Shown: positions 9,376 through 17,532, counted from the first letter of the stretch. The stretch: DNA of 64,000 nucleotides from CAWFMO01 sp963817065 (GCA_963817065.1 CAWFMO010000002.1:682001-746000); one strand, 5' to 3'. The notes: generated by a model not told the origin, from the sequence alone. Program-made: numbers and translations.

Positions 9376-10228
9376 CGACGGCTCCCGCGAGCCGCATCGC
9401 CTCGAGCGCGCTCCGGTCGTGGAGGCGGAGGACGTCGGCGCCGTTTCGGACCGCGAGCGCGGTCGCCGCGGCGGTCGCCCACTCGCGCCCGGTGGCCGGC
9501 TGCCGCCCCTCCCACGACCCGGCGAGCACCGCGCCGAGCAGGTCCTTGCGCGAGAGCGAGACGTAGAGCGGGCGCCCGAGCTCGCGCAGCTCGCCGAGCC
9601 GGCGCAGGACCTCGAGCCCGTCGGCGACGCCGAGGTCGAAGTCGAGGCCGGGGTCAAGGACGATCTGCTCGGCGGCGACGCCGGCGGCAGTCGCCGCTTC
9701 GAGGCGCTCGGAGAACCAGCGAATCAGGTGCTCGACCGGATCGTCATACGTCGGGATTTCGCGCTCCTCGCGCGGTGGGCCCTCGATCTGCATGAGGACG
9801 AGGCCGGCGCCGGTCTCCGCCGCGAGCTCGAACATGCCGGGGTCGGCGCCGCCGCCGATGTCGTTGATCGCGACCGCGCCCGCTTCGAGCGCCGCGGCGG
9901 CGACCTCGGCCGAGAACGTGTCGGCGGAGATCGGCAGCTCGGTCACTTTCGCCAGGCCCTCGATCGCGGGCACGAGCCGCGCCGCCTCCTCGGCGGCTGG
10001 GACCGGCGGGCCGCTGCGCGCCGCGACCGCGCCGACGTCGAGCATCTCGAATCCGGCCTCGGCGAGCGAGAGCCCGTCGGCGACCGCCTGATCGGGGGTG
10101 ACGCTGCGGGCGCCCTCGAACATCGAGTCCGAGGTGACGTTGACGATCCCCGCCGCGACCGGGGGGCCGAACTCGATCTCGCGATCGGCGAGGCGCCAGG
10201 ACATAGGTGAAAGGTGATCGCCGCTCAT
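9368..10228 (-). CDS. folP: Dihydropteroate synthase
   Basis: Condenses p-aminobenzoate with dihydropterin pyrophosphate in folate synthesis. About 286 residues, near the family's usual 270-290. Conserved blocks are NVTSDS (for NVTPDS), ISADTFSAEV, AINDIGGG, VLDPGLDFD, SLSRKDLLG and LRLHD, so the catalytic Asp, Asn, Lys, Arg and His appear present. The pterin/sulfa loops differ: SDSM where most have PDSF, and AARSG where most have STRPG. The start is uncertain: ATG 10228 has TACGGT five bases upstream and fits a leaderless start, while ATG 10204 is an alternative. The gene is divergent from the HAD phosphatase 23 bases away and overlaps the helicase start downstream. Confidence 0.85.
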   Translation of the reverse strand: MSGDHLSPMSWRLADREIEFGPPVAAGIVNVTSDSMFEGARSVTPDQAVADGLSLAEAGFEMLDVGAVAARSGPPVPAAEEAARLVPAIEGLAKVTELPISADTFSAEVAAAALEAGAVAINDIGGGADPGMFELAAETGAGLVLMQIEGPPREEREIPTYDDPVEHLIRWFSERLEAATAAGVAAEQIVLDPGLDFDLGVADGLEVLRRLGELRELGRPLYVSLSRKDLLGAVLAGSWEGRQPATGREWATAAATALAVRNGADVLRLHDRSALEAMRLAGAVVA

Positions 10229-10251
10229 CGCGGCTACCGTAGCGAGCCGCA

Positions 10252-11064
10252 ATGGCGCTCAAGTCCGTTTACACAGACCTCGACGGAACCCTGTTCGGAA
10301 AGTACGGGTCGCTGTTCCGCGACTCCGAGGGCGGCTTCTCGATGCTCCAGGCCCGCGCGATCGAGGCCTGCTTCCGGGCCGAGGTCGAGATCGTCGTGAT
10401 GTCGGGGCGCCGCGAGGCCCAGGTGCTCGAGGACGCGCGGCTGATCGGCCAGAACGCCTACATCTACGAGGTCGGCTGCGGGGTGATGATCGATACCGAG
10501 CGCACGCAGCTGATCGGCGACCTCGAGCCCGAGGAGGGTAAGACGGTCGCCGAGACGATCCACGACCAGGGCGTCCCGCAGCTGCTCTTCGACGCCTTCC
10601 CCGGCCGGCTCGAGTACCACACGCCCTGGCACAAGCAGCGCGAGCTCTCGCACCTCTTCCGCGGCAAGATCGACGCCGCCGAGGCGAACGAGATCCTCGT
10701 CCGCGAGGGCCACGAGGCGCTGCGGTTGATCGACAACGGCGCGATCTTCCGCCCGATGGATGGGATCGACGGCCCCGCCCACGCCTACCACCTGATCCCG
10801 ACCGCGGCGAGCAAGGCGAACGCCGTCGCCTTCCACCAGCGCGCCCGCGGCTACGAGCCCGACCAGTGCATCGCGGTCGGCGACTCGATCGAGGACCTCG
10901 GCGTCGCCGAGGTCGTCGGCCGCTTCTTCGTCCCCGCCAACGGCCCCGAGCGCGACGCCGGGGTCGGCGAGGCGCTGACGCAGTACCCGAACGTCACCGT
11001 GACCGAGGGGCGGATGGGCGAGGGCTTCTACGAGGCGGTCGTCTCGAGTCTCGTCGAGGGCTAG
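10252..11064 (+). CDS. HAD-superfamily (IIB) phosphatase
   Basis: Protein of 270 residues, cytoplasmic. Motif I YTDLDGTLF supplies the two catalytic Asp residues, motif II is VVMSGRR, motif III includes Lys in ASKANAV, and motif IV is GDSIEDLGVAE. The order with a cap between motifs II and III fits subclass IIB, which includes sugar-phosphate, sucrose-phosphate and mannosylphosphoglycerate phosphatases. The substrate cannot be read from sequence. The start codon is 23 bases from the folP start; a symmetric GCTACCGTAGC lies between them and may carry both promoters. The next gene follows after five bases. Confidence 0.8.
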   Translation: MALKSVYTDLDGTLFGKYGSLFRDSEGGFSMLQARAIEACFRAEVEIVVMSGRREAQVLEDARLIGQNAYIYEVGCGVMIDTERTQLIGDLEPEEGKTVAETIHDQGVPQLLFDAFPGRLEYHTPWHKQRELSHLFRGKIDAAEANEILVREGHEALRLIDNGAIFRPMDGIDGPAHAYHLIPTAASKANAVAFHQRARGYEPDQCIAVGDSIEDLGVAEVVGRFFVPANGPERDAGVGEALTQYPNVTVTEGRMGEGFYEAVVSSLVEG

Positions 11065-11069
11065 CTGTC

Positions 11070-11918
11070 GTGAGCCCCCGAAACGCATCAGGTCTGCGCG
11101 AGGGACACGTCGAGGCGAACGGGATCGACTTCGGGTTCTTTGAGGCCGGCAGCGGGCCGCTGGCGCTGTGCCTGCACGGATTCCCTGACTCGGCGCACAC
11201 GTGGCGACACCTGCTCCCGGAGCTGGCGCGGGCGGGCTTTCGCGCGGTCGCGCCGTTCATGCGCGGGTATGCGCCGACGGCGGTCGCCCCTGACGGCCGC
11301 TACTCGGTCAGCGCTCTCGTGGCGGACGCCGTCGCCCTGCACGAGGCGCTCGACGGCGACGAGCGCGCCGTCCTGATCGGAAGCGACTGGGGCGCCGAGG
11401 CCGCTTATGGCGCGGCCGCGATCGCGCCCGAGCGCTGGCGGCGGCTGGTGACGATCGCGGTGCCGCCCGCTGCGCTCGACGAGCAGTTGTTCAGCGACTA
11501 CGAGCAGCTGAAGCGCTTCTTCTACATCTTCCTCATGAAGACGCCGCGGGCCGAGTCCATGATCGCCGCCGACGACATGGCCTTCCTCGACCGGCTCTGG
11601 GAGGACTGGTCACCCGGCTACGACGCCGCGGAGGAGTTGCGGCACGTCAAGCGGTGCCTGCGTGAGCCGGAGAACCTCTCGGCCGCGATCGGCTACTACC
11701 GGGCAGAGGAGCCCGGGTTGATGCGGGTGGCCCCGCAGCCGACCCTCTATCTCCACGGGAGCCGCGACGGTTGCATCGATCCCTCGCTGGTTGGCGATGC
11801 CGATCGTCACCTCGCCGCCGGCTCGCGAATGGAGATCATCGAAGGCGCGGGCCACTTCCTCCAGCTCGAGCAGCCCGACGCCGTGAACGAGCGCATCCTC
11901 GTCTGGGTCAGCTCCTAG
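11070..11918 (+). CDS. Alpha/beta hydrolase, epoxide-hydrolase-like
   Basis: Protein of 282 residues starting at GTG 11070, five bases after the HAD gene, so probably co-transcribed. The fold is clear: oxyanion motif HGFPDSAHTW (about residues 40-50), nucleophile elbow LIGSDWGAEAA with Asp rather than Ser as nucleophile, and a C-terminal GAGHFLQLEQP with the catalytic His. An Asp nucleophile in GSDWG is typical of epoxide hydrolases and haloalkane dehalogenases. The cap domain contains FFYIFLMKTPRAE. The substrate is unknown. The stop overlaps the antiporter stop convergently by four bases. Confidence 0.8.
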   Translation: MSPRNASGLREGHVEANGIDFGFFEAGSGPLALCLHGFPDSAHTWRHLLPELARAGFRAVAPFMRGYAPTAVAPDGRYSVSALVADAVALHEALDGDERAVLIGSDWGAEAAYGAAAIAPERWRRLVTIAVPPAALDEQLFSDYEQLKRFFYIFLMKTPRAESMIAADDMAFLDRLWEDWSPGYDAAEELRHVKRCLREPENLSAAIGYYRAEEPGLMRVAPQPTLYLHGSRDGCIDPSLVGDADRHLAAGSRMEIIEGAGHFLQLEQPDAVNERILVWVSS

Positions 11919-13501
11919 ACCTCGAGCCGCGTCTCCTCGAGGTCGAGCTCGCGCTCGATCCGGCGCATCACCTCGGCCGAGATCTCGCCCTCGTTGCGCA
12001 GGCGGACCAGCTCCTGGCGCTGGGCGTCGAAGACCGCGTGCATCATCTTCTGGTACTTGAGCGACTGGGCCTCGATGCCGTCGTCGTCCTCGAGCGCGCC
12101 GGCGCGGGCCGCGAAGCGGCGCTTGCGGAAGCGGTACATGCGCCGCGCCCGCTCGACCGAGTCGTTGAGGGTCCAGTCCTCGAGCTCGAGCTCATCGAGG
12201 CGCAGCAGCGCCGCTTTGGCCGCCGCGAGCCGCGCCTTGAGCTCCTCACCCTCCTCCTCGCCGCCGTCGTCGCCGACCCCGAGTCGGCGGATCAGCCAGG
12301 GCAGGGTCAACCCCTGGCCGACGACGGTGACGACGATGACCGCGAAGGTGATGAATAGGATCAGGTCGCGATCGGGGAACGGCGCTCCGGAATCGGTCGT
12401 AAGCGGGACCGCAAGCGCCGCCGCGAGCGAGACGCTGCCCCGCATCCCCGACCAGGCCGCGATCGTGCGCTCCTGCGGCCCGACCCGTCGCTCGACCTGC
12501 GAGGGACGCCGGTCGAGGACGCGGACGACGTAGGGCAGGGTGAACATCCAGGCGAATCTGACCCCGATCACCGTCGCCGCGACCAGCGCCGCGTAGCCGA
12601 ACGGCTCGAGCAGCGGGCGGTTCTCGAGCGCCTCGACCACGACCGGCAGCTGCAACCCGATCAGCACGAACAGGGTCGCGTTGAGCAGGAAGATCAGCGT
12701 CTCCCACATCGCGAAGACCTGCAGCCGGGTCTGCGGCGAGATCAGCTCCGGTGCCTTGAAGCCGAGATAGATTCCGGCGGTCACGGCCGCGAGCACACCC
12801 GAGCAGTGGAGCTCGTGGGCCGGGAGGTAGGCGGCGTAACCGGTGAAGAGCGAGATCGTGATCTCGGTCGTCGGCTCCTCGACCCGCCGCCGTATCTCGC
12901 CGATCACGTAGCCGACGGCGAGCCCGATCGCGATCCCGCCGATCACGCCGCCGACGAACTCGGCGCTCGCGTCGAAGAACGAGAACGTGCCTCCGACGGC
13001 CGCCGCGACCGCGACCCGGTAGGCGACCAGTGCGACCGCGTCGTTGAGCAGGCTCTCGCCCTCGATCACGTTGAGCATCCGCCGCGGGACGCTCATCCGC
13101 CGCATGATCTCCGCCCCGGCGACGGGGTCGGTCGGCGAGACGATCGCTCCCAGCACGAAGGCGACCGCCCACGGCATCCCGATCACCTCGTGGGCGAGCA
13201 CGGCGACGACGCCGGTCGTCAGCAGCACCAACCCGATCGCGAGCATCGAGAGCGGCCGCGCGTTGGCGCGCATCGCCCTCAGGTCGGAGAAGAAGGCGCC
13301 CGAGTAGAGCAGCGGCGGCAGGAAGAGGACGAGGACGAGATCCGGGTCGAGCTCGACCGTCGGGATCCCGGGCACGAGCGCGAGCAGGATCCCGCCGACC
13401 ACGAGCAGGATCGGATAGGGAAGCTGGAGCCAGTTGGCGACCGCGTTCAGCCCCGCGACGGCGACGAACAGCGCGATCAGGACGATCTCGATGCTTTCCA
13501 C
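11915..13501 (-). CDS. Na+/H+ antiporter, CPA1 family
   Basis: Protein of 528 residues with about 12 membrane helices and a C-terminal charged cytoplasmic tail of about 130 residues (from GDDGGEEEGEEL). It exchanges external protons for internal sodium, controlling pH and salt. The hallmark SPTDPVAGAEIM and EGESLLNDAVALVAYRV segments contain the ion-binding Asp pair of CPA1 antiporters. The start is GTG at 13501 (VESIEIVLIALFVAV). ClpP lies 47 bases upstream on the same strand. Length and layout match bacterial TIGR00831-type members. Confidence 0.9.
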   Translation of the reverse strand: MESIEIVLIALFVAVAGLNAVANWLQLPYPILLVVGGILLALVPGIPTVELDPDLVLVLFLPPLLYSGAFFSDLRAMRANARPLSMLAIGLVLLTTGVVAVLAHEVIGMPWAVAFVLGAIVSPTDPVAGAEIMRRMSVPRRMLNVIEGESLLNDAVALVAYRVAVAAAVGGTFSFFDASAEFVGGVIGGIAIGLAVGYVIGEIRRRVEEPTTEITISLFTGYAAYLPAHELHCSGVLAAVTAGIYLGFKAPELISPQTRLQVFAMWETLIFLLNATLFVLIGLQLPVVVEALENRPLLEPFGYAALVAATVIGVRFAWMFTLPYVVRVLDRRPSQVERRVGPQERTIAAWSGMRGSVSLAAALAVPLTTDSGAPFPDRDLILFITFAVIVVTVVGQGLTLPWLIRRLGVGDDGGEEEGEELKARLAAAKAALLRLDELELEDWTLNDSVERARRMYRFRKRRFAARAGALEDDDGIEAQSLKYQKMMHAVFDAQRQELVRLRNEGEISAEVMRRIERELDLEETRLEV

Positions 13502-13527
13502 GCGGGGATTCTCGCGAAGCGCGGCGG

Positions 13528-13542
13528 GCGGGGTCTCCCCGC
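13528..13542 (-). terminator. GC hairpin after clpP
   Basis: GCGGGG-TCT-CCCCGC forms a six-base-pair stem with a three-base loop, starting seven bases after the clpP stop. There is no U-tract, so this is at best a weak or Rho-independent-like terminator or a transcript-stabilising hairpin. Confidence 0.35.
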
Positions 13543-13548
13543 TCTTCG

Positions 13549-14172
13549 CTAGGAGCCGTTGCTGGAGAACCCCGTCTTGCTCCGCACGAGCTCGCGCTCC
13601 TCGATCACGCGGTCGACGAGCCCGTATTCGGCCGCTTCGGCGGCGGTGAAGAAGCGGTCGCGCTCCATGTCCCCGTGGACCTGCTTCTTCGACTTGCCGG
13701 TGTGCTTCGCGTAGAGCTCGTCGAGCCTGCCGCGGATCGCGAGCGTCTCGCGGGCGTGGATCTCGATGTCGGAGGCGACGCCCTCGAAGCCGCCGCTCGG
13801 CTGGTGGATCAGGATCCGCGAGTTCGGCAGCGCCATCCGCTTGCCCTCGGCGCCGGCGGTCAGCAGCAGCGCGCCCATCGACATCCCGACGCCGTAACAA
13901 ATAGTCCGCACGTCGGGCTTCACGAACTGCATCGCGTCGTAGATCGCCATTCCCGCGTAGACCTGGCCACCGGGCGAGTTGATGTAGAGCGAGATGTCCT
14001 TGTCGGGGTCCTCGGACTCGAGGTGGATGATCTGGGCGACGATCAGGTTCGCGATCTGGTCGTCGATCGCCTGGCCGAGGAAGATCACCCGCTCGCCGAG
14101 CAAGCGCGAGTAGATGTCGAAGGAGCGCTCGCCGCGCGCGGACTGCTCGACCACCATCGGGACCATCGGCAT
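13549..14172 (-). CDS. clpP: ATP-dependent Clp protease proteolytic subunit
   Basis: Protein of 207 residues, the standard ClpP length. The catalytic triad is Ser98 in GMSMGA, His123 in LIHQPSGG and an Asp near residue 172. ISLYINSPGG and the C-terminal AAEYGLVDRVI are conserved. It forms the peptidase barrel that degrades substrates fed by Clp ATPases in the cytoplasm. The ATG at 14172 has AAAGGA seven bases upstream; longer in-frame starts would run into the divergent operator region. No clpX is adjacent. Two CGCAAC-N6-GTTGCG repeats lie in the promoter region shared with the divergent SRPBCC-ArsR genes. Confidence 0.95.
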   Translation of the reverse strand: MPMVPMVVEQSARGERSFDIYSRLLGERVIFLGQAIDDQIANLIVAQIIHLESEDPDKDISLYINSPGGQVYAGMAIYDAMQFVKPDVRTICYGVGMSMGALLLTAGAEGKRMALPNSRILIHQPSGGFEGVASDIEIHARETLAIRGRLDELYAKHTGKSKKQVHGDMERDRFFTAAEAAEYGLVDRVIEERELVRSKTGFSSNGS

Positions 14173-14194
14173 CTGGAATCCTTTCTCTCTGATA

Positions 14195-14212
14195 CGCAAC
14201 CAATTAGTTGCG
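14195..14212. promoter_or_regulatory. Operator 1: CGCAAC-N6-GTTGCG
   Basis: An 18-base perfect dyad (CGCAAC CAATTA GTTGCG) lies between clpP and the SRPBCC gene. A second copy with the same arms lies 38 bases away, centre to centre. It is probably the binding site of the ArsR-type regulator encoded just downstream. Confidence 0.6.
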
Positions 14213-14225
14213 CTTTGGCTCATGC

Positions 14226-14231
14226 TAGCAT
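14226..14231 (+). promoter_or_regulatory. -10 element for the SRPBCC-arsR genes
   Basis: TAGCAT ends eight bases before the ATG at 14240, which fits a leaderless transcript. It lies between the two operators, so a bound repressor would block RNA polymerase. Confidence 0.45.
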
Positions 14232-14232
14232 C

Positions 14233-14250
14233 CGCAACCATGAAGTTGCG
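14233..14250. promoter_or_regulatory. Operator 2: CGCAAC-N6-GTTGCG over the start codon
   Basis: The second perfect copy of the dyad arms (CGCAAC CATGAA GTTGCG). Its spacer contains the ATG of the SRPBCC gene, so the operator covers the likely transcription start. Confidence 0.6.
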
Positions 14251-14642
14251 CAATGAGACCGAGAAGCGGGTCGAGCGCGAGACCGTCCTCCCCGCCGGAC
14301 CGGACGAGGTCTGGGAGGCGCTCACCGACGAGGACCGGCTCGAGGAGTGGCTCGGCGAGGAGGTCGAGCTCGATCCGTTCGAGGGCGGCGACGTCCGCGT
14401 CCGCGACGGCGAGCGCGAGCGCTCCGGGAACGGTCGAGACCGTGATCGAGCGCGAGCGGCTCGGGTTCAACTGGGCCGACCCCGGGGAGGCGCCGAGCAC
14501 GGTCGAGTTCGCGATCGAGGCTGTTCCGGGCGGGACGAGGATCGTCGTCACCGAGACCGCGAGCGGACCGAGCGCCCTGTCCGGCGACTGGACCCGGCGG
14601 CTCGCGGCCCTGCGCCGCGGCCTCGCGCTCGTCCTGGCCTAG
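14240..14642 (+). CDS. SRPBCC (AHSA1-like) domain protein, one frameshift
   Basis: The first half reads MKLRNETEKRVERETVLPAGPD then EVWEALTDEDRLEEWLG, the typical opening of an SRPBCC/AHSA1 ligand-binding domain. Near 14420 the frame moves by one base. The continuation, TVETVIERERLGFNWADPGE through GTRIVVTETASG to LALVLA, is the second half of the same domain. With the extra base removed the product is about 133 residues. The TAG stop shares its last G with the GTG start of the ArsR gene, a tight operon. SRPBCC/ArsR pairs are common in actinobacteria, but the ligand is unknown. The frameshift may be a sequencing error. Confidence 0.75.
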
Positions 14643-14962
14643 TGGCCGCCGTCGACGCGGTCTTCGCGGCGCTCGCGGACCCGACCCGGCGCCACCTGAT
14701 CGAGGGGCTTTCGCGCGGCGGCACCGCGACCGCGAGCGGGCTCGCGGCCGAGCTCCCGATCTCGCGCCAGGCCGTCGCCAAGCACCTCGCGGCGCTGCGC
14801 TCGGCGAAGCTCGTCAGCTCGAGGCGCGCCGGGCGCGAGACGCTCTATGAGCTCCGCCCCGAGCCGCTGAGCGAGGCGACGAAGTGGATCGACGCCGTCG
14901 GCGCCGAGTGGGACGAGCGGCTCGGCTCGCTGCGGCGCTCGCTCGAGCGCCGCTCTCAGTAG
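14642..14962 (+). CDS. ArsR-family winged-helix repressor
   Basis: Protein of 106 residues starting at GTG 14642. ALADPTRRHLIEGLSRGG is the classic ArsR opening, and LAAELPISRQAVAKHLAALRSAKLV is the helix-turn-helix. The wing is RRAGRETLYELRPEPL. No cysteine pair for metal sensing is present, which fits the non-metal ArsR subgroup paired with SRPBCC proteins. It probably represses its own operon through the two CGCAAC dyads at 14195 and 14233. It overlaps the SDR stop convergently by seven bases. Confidence 0.85.
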   Translation: MAAVDAVFAALADPTRRHLIEGLSRGGTATASGLAAELPISRQAVAKHLAALRSAKLVSSRRAGRETLYELRPEPLSEATKWIDAVGAEWDERLGSLRRSLERRSQ

Positions 14963-15744
14963 TTCCGCGGCGCGGCGCTCGCTCCGCGCGCGACGCGCAG
15001 CATCCGGTCGACGACGCCGGGTGCGAGGCCGTTCAGGCCCATCAGCTTCACCACGCGCGGGACGTGGACCTCGCGGCGGTCCTGCTCGATCGCCTCGACC
15101 GTCGCCTCGGCGACCTCTTCGGCGTCGATCGCGCCCTCGCTGTCGCGCCAGTCGGGGAGCTGGGTCGCCTGGTCGTGGATCGCGGTCTTGACCTCGCCGG
15201 GGAAGACGGTGCTCAGCGAGACACCGGAGCCCGAAAGCTCGTGGCGGACCGCCTCGGCGAAGTTCTTGTTCGCGGCCTTGGTCGCGCCGTAGACCGCCCC
15301 CGAGGGCAGCGCGCGCAGCGCGGCGGCGGAGCTGACGACGACGATGTGGCCGCTGCCGGAGTCGAGCATCGGCTCGAGCGACGCGCGGACGGTGTTCATC
15401 GTCCCGAGCACGTTGACGAGGACCATGCGCTCGACGTCGGCTGGGTCCTGGTCGGCGAACGGCGCGTAGCGTGCGAGGCCGGCGTTGGCGACCGCGATCT
15501 CGAGCCCTCCGGCATCGGCGGTGAACTCGGCGACCGTCTTCTCGATCGAAGCGGCGTCGGCGATGTCGGCCGGGTGCACCGAGGCGCGCTCGCCGAGCTC
15601 GGCGGCGAGCTCGCGGAGCTCGTCCTCGCCGCGCGCGATCAGCCCCACCCGGGTCCCGCGCGCGGCGAGGATCCGCGCCACCGCGCGCCCGATCCCCTTC
15701 GAGGCGCCGGTGACGATCGCCCTGGTCGAGGAGTCGATCTGCAC
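14956..15744 (-). CDS. Short-chain dehydrogenase/reductase
   Basis: Classical SDR of 262 residues, cytoplasmic. The cofactor motif is TGASKGIG, NAG lies in VANAGLARY, the catalytic Ser is in VVVSSAAAL and the YxxxK motif is YGATKAANK. The Arg in the ARGEDE region after beta-2 favours NADPH. The substrate is unknown. The start is GTG 15744; TACGCT ends six bases upstream, so the mRNA is likely leaderless. It is divergent from the DtxR-type regulator, with 35 bases between start codons. Confidence 0.85.
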   Translation of the reverse strand: MQIDSSTRAIVTGASKGIGRAVARILAARGTRVGLIARGEDELRELAAELGERASVHPADIADAASIEKTVAEFTADAGGLEIAVANAGLARYAPFADQDPADVERMVLVNVLGTMNTVRASLEPMLDSGSGHIVVVSSAAALRALPSGAVYGATKAANKNFAEAVRHELSGSGVSLSTVFPGEVKTAIHDQATQLPDWRDSEGAIDAEEVAEATVEAIEQDRREVHVPRVVKLMGLNGLAPGVVDRMLRVARGASAAPRNY

Positions 15745-15750
15745 GCCCGC

Positions 15751-15772
15751 AGCGTATCCGCCCCGGTAATCT
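15751..15772. promoter_or_regulatory. Divergent leaderless promoters, SDR and DtxR-type gene
   Basis: On the minus strand TACGCT (15751-15756) ends six bases before the SDR GTG. On the plus strand TAATCT (15767-15772) ends seven bases before the regulator GTG at 15780. Confidence 0.5.
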
Positions 15773-15779
15773 CGATCCC

Positions 15780-16493
15780 GTGAGCGAGGACCACGCGACA
15801 GTCGCCGAGGAGGAGTACCTGCAGACGATGTTCTGGCTCGAGGAGGCCGGGCTGCCGATCACCGGCGCCAACATCGCGCGCGCGATGCAGCTCTCCCCCC
15901 CGACCGTCCACGAGATGGTCAAGCGGCTCGACGGCGACGGCTACGTCTCGCGCGCCGACGACAAGACGCTCAGCTTCACCGCCCAGGGCCGCCAGCAGGC
16001 CGAGGAGATCGTCTTCCGCCACAGGCTGATCGAGCGCTTCCTCACCGACGTCCTCGGGATCCCCTGGGACGAGGTCCACGAGGAGGCCGAGCGGCTCGAG
16101 CACGCGATGTCGCCGGTGCTCCAGGAGCGGATGGAGGCCGCGATCGGCGACGCGACGACCTGCCCCCACGGCCACCCGCTGAGCCAGACCGAGCGCGAGA
16201 CCGGCGCCCTGCTCGCCGACGTCGAGCCCGGCGCGAAGCTCACGGTTCTGCGGTTTGAGAACGAGGCCGAGGAGCTGCTCCACTACCTGAAGAAGGCCGG
16301 GGTCGAGCCGTTGCTCGAGGGCACGCTCGAGAGCTCCGGCGACGATGAGGTCGTCTTCTCCTCCGCCGACGGCACCCACAAGGTCTCGCGCAGCGTCGCC
16401 GAGACCGTCTCGGTCGCCGCCGACCCGGCGCCCGAGCCCCGCGCGCCGCTCCCAGAGCAGCTCGAGCTCTCGAGCGATCGCTACGGGCGCTAG
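15780..16493 (+). CDS. DtxR/MntR-family metal-dependent regulator
   Basis: Protein of 237 residues. The N-terminal winged helix (AEEEYLQTMFWLEEAG, then ITGANIARAMQLSPPTVHEMVKRL) is followed by the dimerisation and metal-binding domain with Glu/His-rich FRHRLIERFL, HEEAERLEH and CPHGHPL, matching DtxR/IdeR ligand positions. The C-terminal FeoA/SH3-like domain covers LADVEPGAKLTVLRF onward. It likely senses Fe2+ or Mn2+ and represses uptake genes; which metal cannot be told. No transporter gene is adjacent. The GTG start has TAATCT seven bases upstream. Confidence 0.9.
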   Translation: MSEDHATVAEEEYLQTMFWLEEAGLPITGANIARAMQLSPPTVHEMVKRLDGDGYVSRADDKTLSFTAQGRQQAEEIVFRHRLIERFLTDVLGIPWDEVHEEAERLEHAMSPVLQERMEAAIGDATTCPHGHPLSQTERETGALLADVEPGAKLTVLRFENEAEELLHYLKKAGVEPLLEGTLESSGDDEVVFSSADGTHKVSRSVAETVSVAADPAPEPRAPLPEQLELSSDRYGR

Positions 16494-16497
16494 CTCG

Positions 16498-17532
16498 ATG
16501 GCCGACATCGTCGAGGACGTCCGCTCTCATGATCCGGCGTCCTACATCCAGGCGATCGGGCTCCAGCCGGAGGACTGCTACGGCTTTCTGCCCGCCGAGC
16601 ACGAGGACATCACCCCCTACTTCTTCCTCTACCGCGACCGCCCCGAGTACGAAAAGGCGCGCGCCGAGCTGCCCGCCGCCCAGGCCGGGCAGAGCTTCGG
16701 GCCGATCCGGATCGAACCCGAGCAGCAGGTCGAGATGGACATGGACCGCGACCTCCCCGGCGGCGCCGACGGCAAGCTCGGCGGGATCGTCGCCGACGCG
16801 ATCAAGATGGCCGAGTCATACGGCGGCGGCATCCAGCCCACCGCGGCGCCGGCCGTCGCGCCCGACCCAGAGAAGCTGGTCCGGCTGGCGAAGCTCCGCG
16901 CCTCGGGGGCGATCAACGACGCCGAGTACGCGAAGCTGATCGCCGACGCCGGCGGGGCGCCGCAGCCCGCGGCCCAGGAGCCCCCACCCCCGCCGCCGCC
17001 CGCCGGCGACGGGGCGATCGTCACCCACCGCATCTACCCCGGGCTGCGGATGCGTTCGAGCACGCGCCAGCTCAACCACTTCCTGCCCCGCTATCGCGAG
17101 GCGCTCGGGCTGCGCTCGGAGGACGTCTACGGCGTGATGCCGCGGACGACGCGGATCAGCCACGGCGCCGGCGAGGCGGCATCCGACAGCAAGGAGTGGG
17201 ACGACTTCTGGATCATCTACCGCGACCGTGCCGAGTACGCGCAGCCCCGCGCCGCGTGGGCGGCGGAGATGAACAAGGACGGCAAGTGGCCCGATGCCGT
17301 GATCTCAGCCGGCGTCGGCGACGCACCCGGCATCCCCTTCGACGGCGCCAAGCTCGAGATCGAGAAGGACCGCTGGCCGCGCCACAAGATGATCATCCGC
17401 CAGGGCGGCGCCGACCTCGGCGAGAGCCTGCGCGAGAAGATCGCCAAATGGGGCTACGAGCCCGAGGACTCGCTCGGCTTCTGCCCCAACTTCCCCAACG
17501 GCAGCATCTACTTCGCCTGGCGCAAGCGCTGA
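16498..17532 (+). CDS. SHOCT protein with three copies of a PED-x2-GF/V-x-P repeat
   Basis: Protein of 344 residues, probably cytoplasmic. A SHOCT-like helix pair (EKLVRLAKLRASGAINDAEY, residues about 125-144) and a Pro-rich linker (about 160-170) sit in the middle. Around them are three diverged copies of one unit: residues 16-60 (LQPEDCYGFLP...YFFLYRDRPEYE), 198-257 (LRSEDVYGVMP...DFWIIYRDRAEYA) and 312-344 (YEPEDSLGFCP...YFAWRKR). The repeat is not one I recognise. It begins five bases after the DtxR-type stop, so co-transcription is likely. The 3' end overlaps the glycosylase gene by 25 bases. Confidence 0.7.
   Translation: MADIVEDVRSHDPASYIQAIGLQPEDCYGFLPAEHEDITPYFFLYRDRPEYEKARAELPAAQAGQSFGPIRIEPEQQVEMDMDRDLPGGADGKLGGIVADAIKMAESYGGGIQPTAAPAVAPDPEKLVRLAKLRASGAINDAEYAKLIADAGGAPQPAAQEPPPPPPPAGDGAIVTHRIYPGLRMRSSTRQLNHFLPRYREALGLRSEDVYGVMPRTTRISHGAGEAASDSKEWDDFWIIYRDRAEYAQPRAAWAAEMNKDGKWPDAVISAGVGDAPGIPFDGAKLEIEKDRWPRHKMIIRQGGADLGESLREKIAKWGYEPEDSLGFCPNFPNGSIYFAWRKR

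Noticed and set aside
11915..14203. A fusion of ClpP-region sequence to the Na+/H+ antiporter
   Set aside because: The upstream 230 codons are an out-of-frame read of clpP. The antiporter has its own GTG start at 13501.
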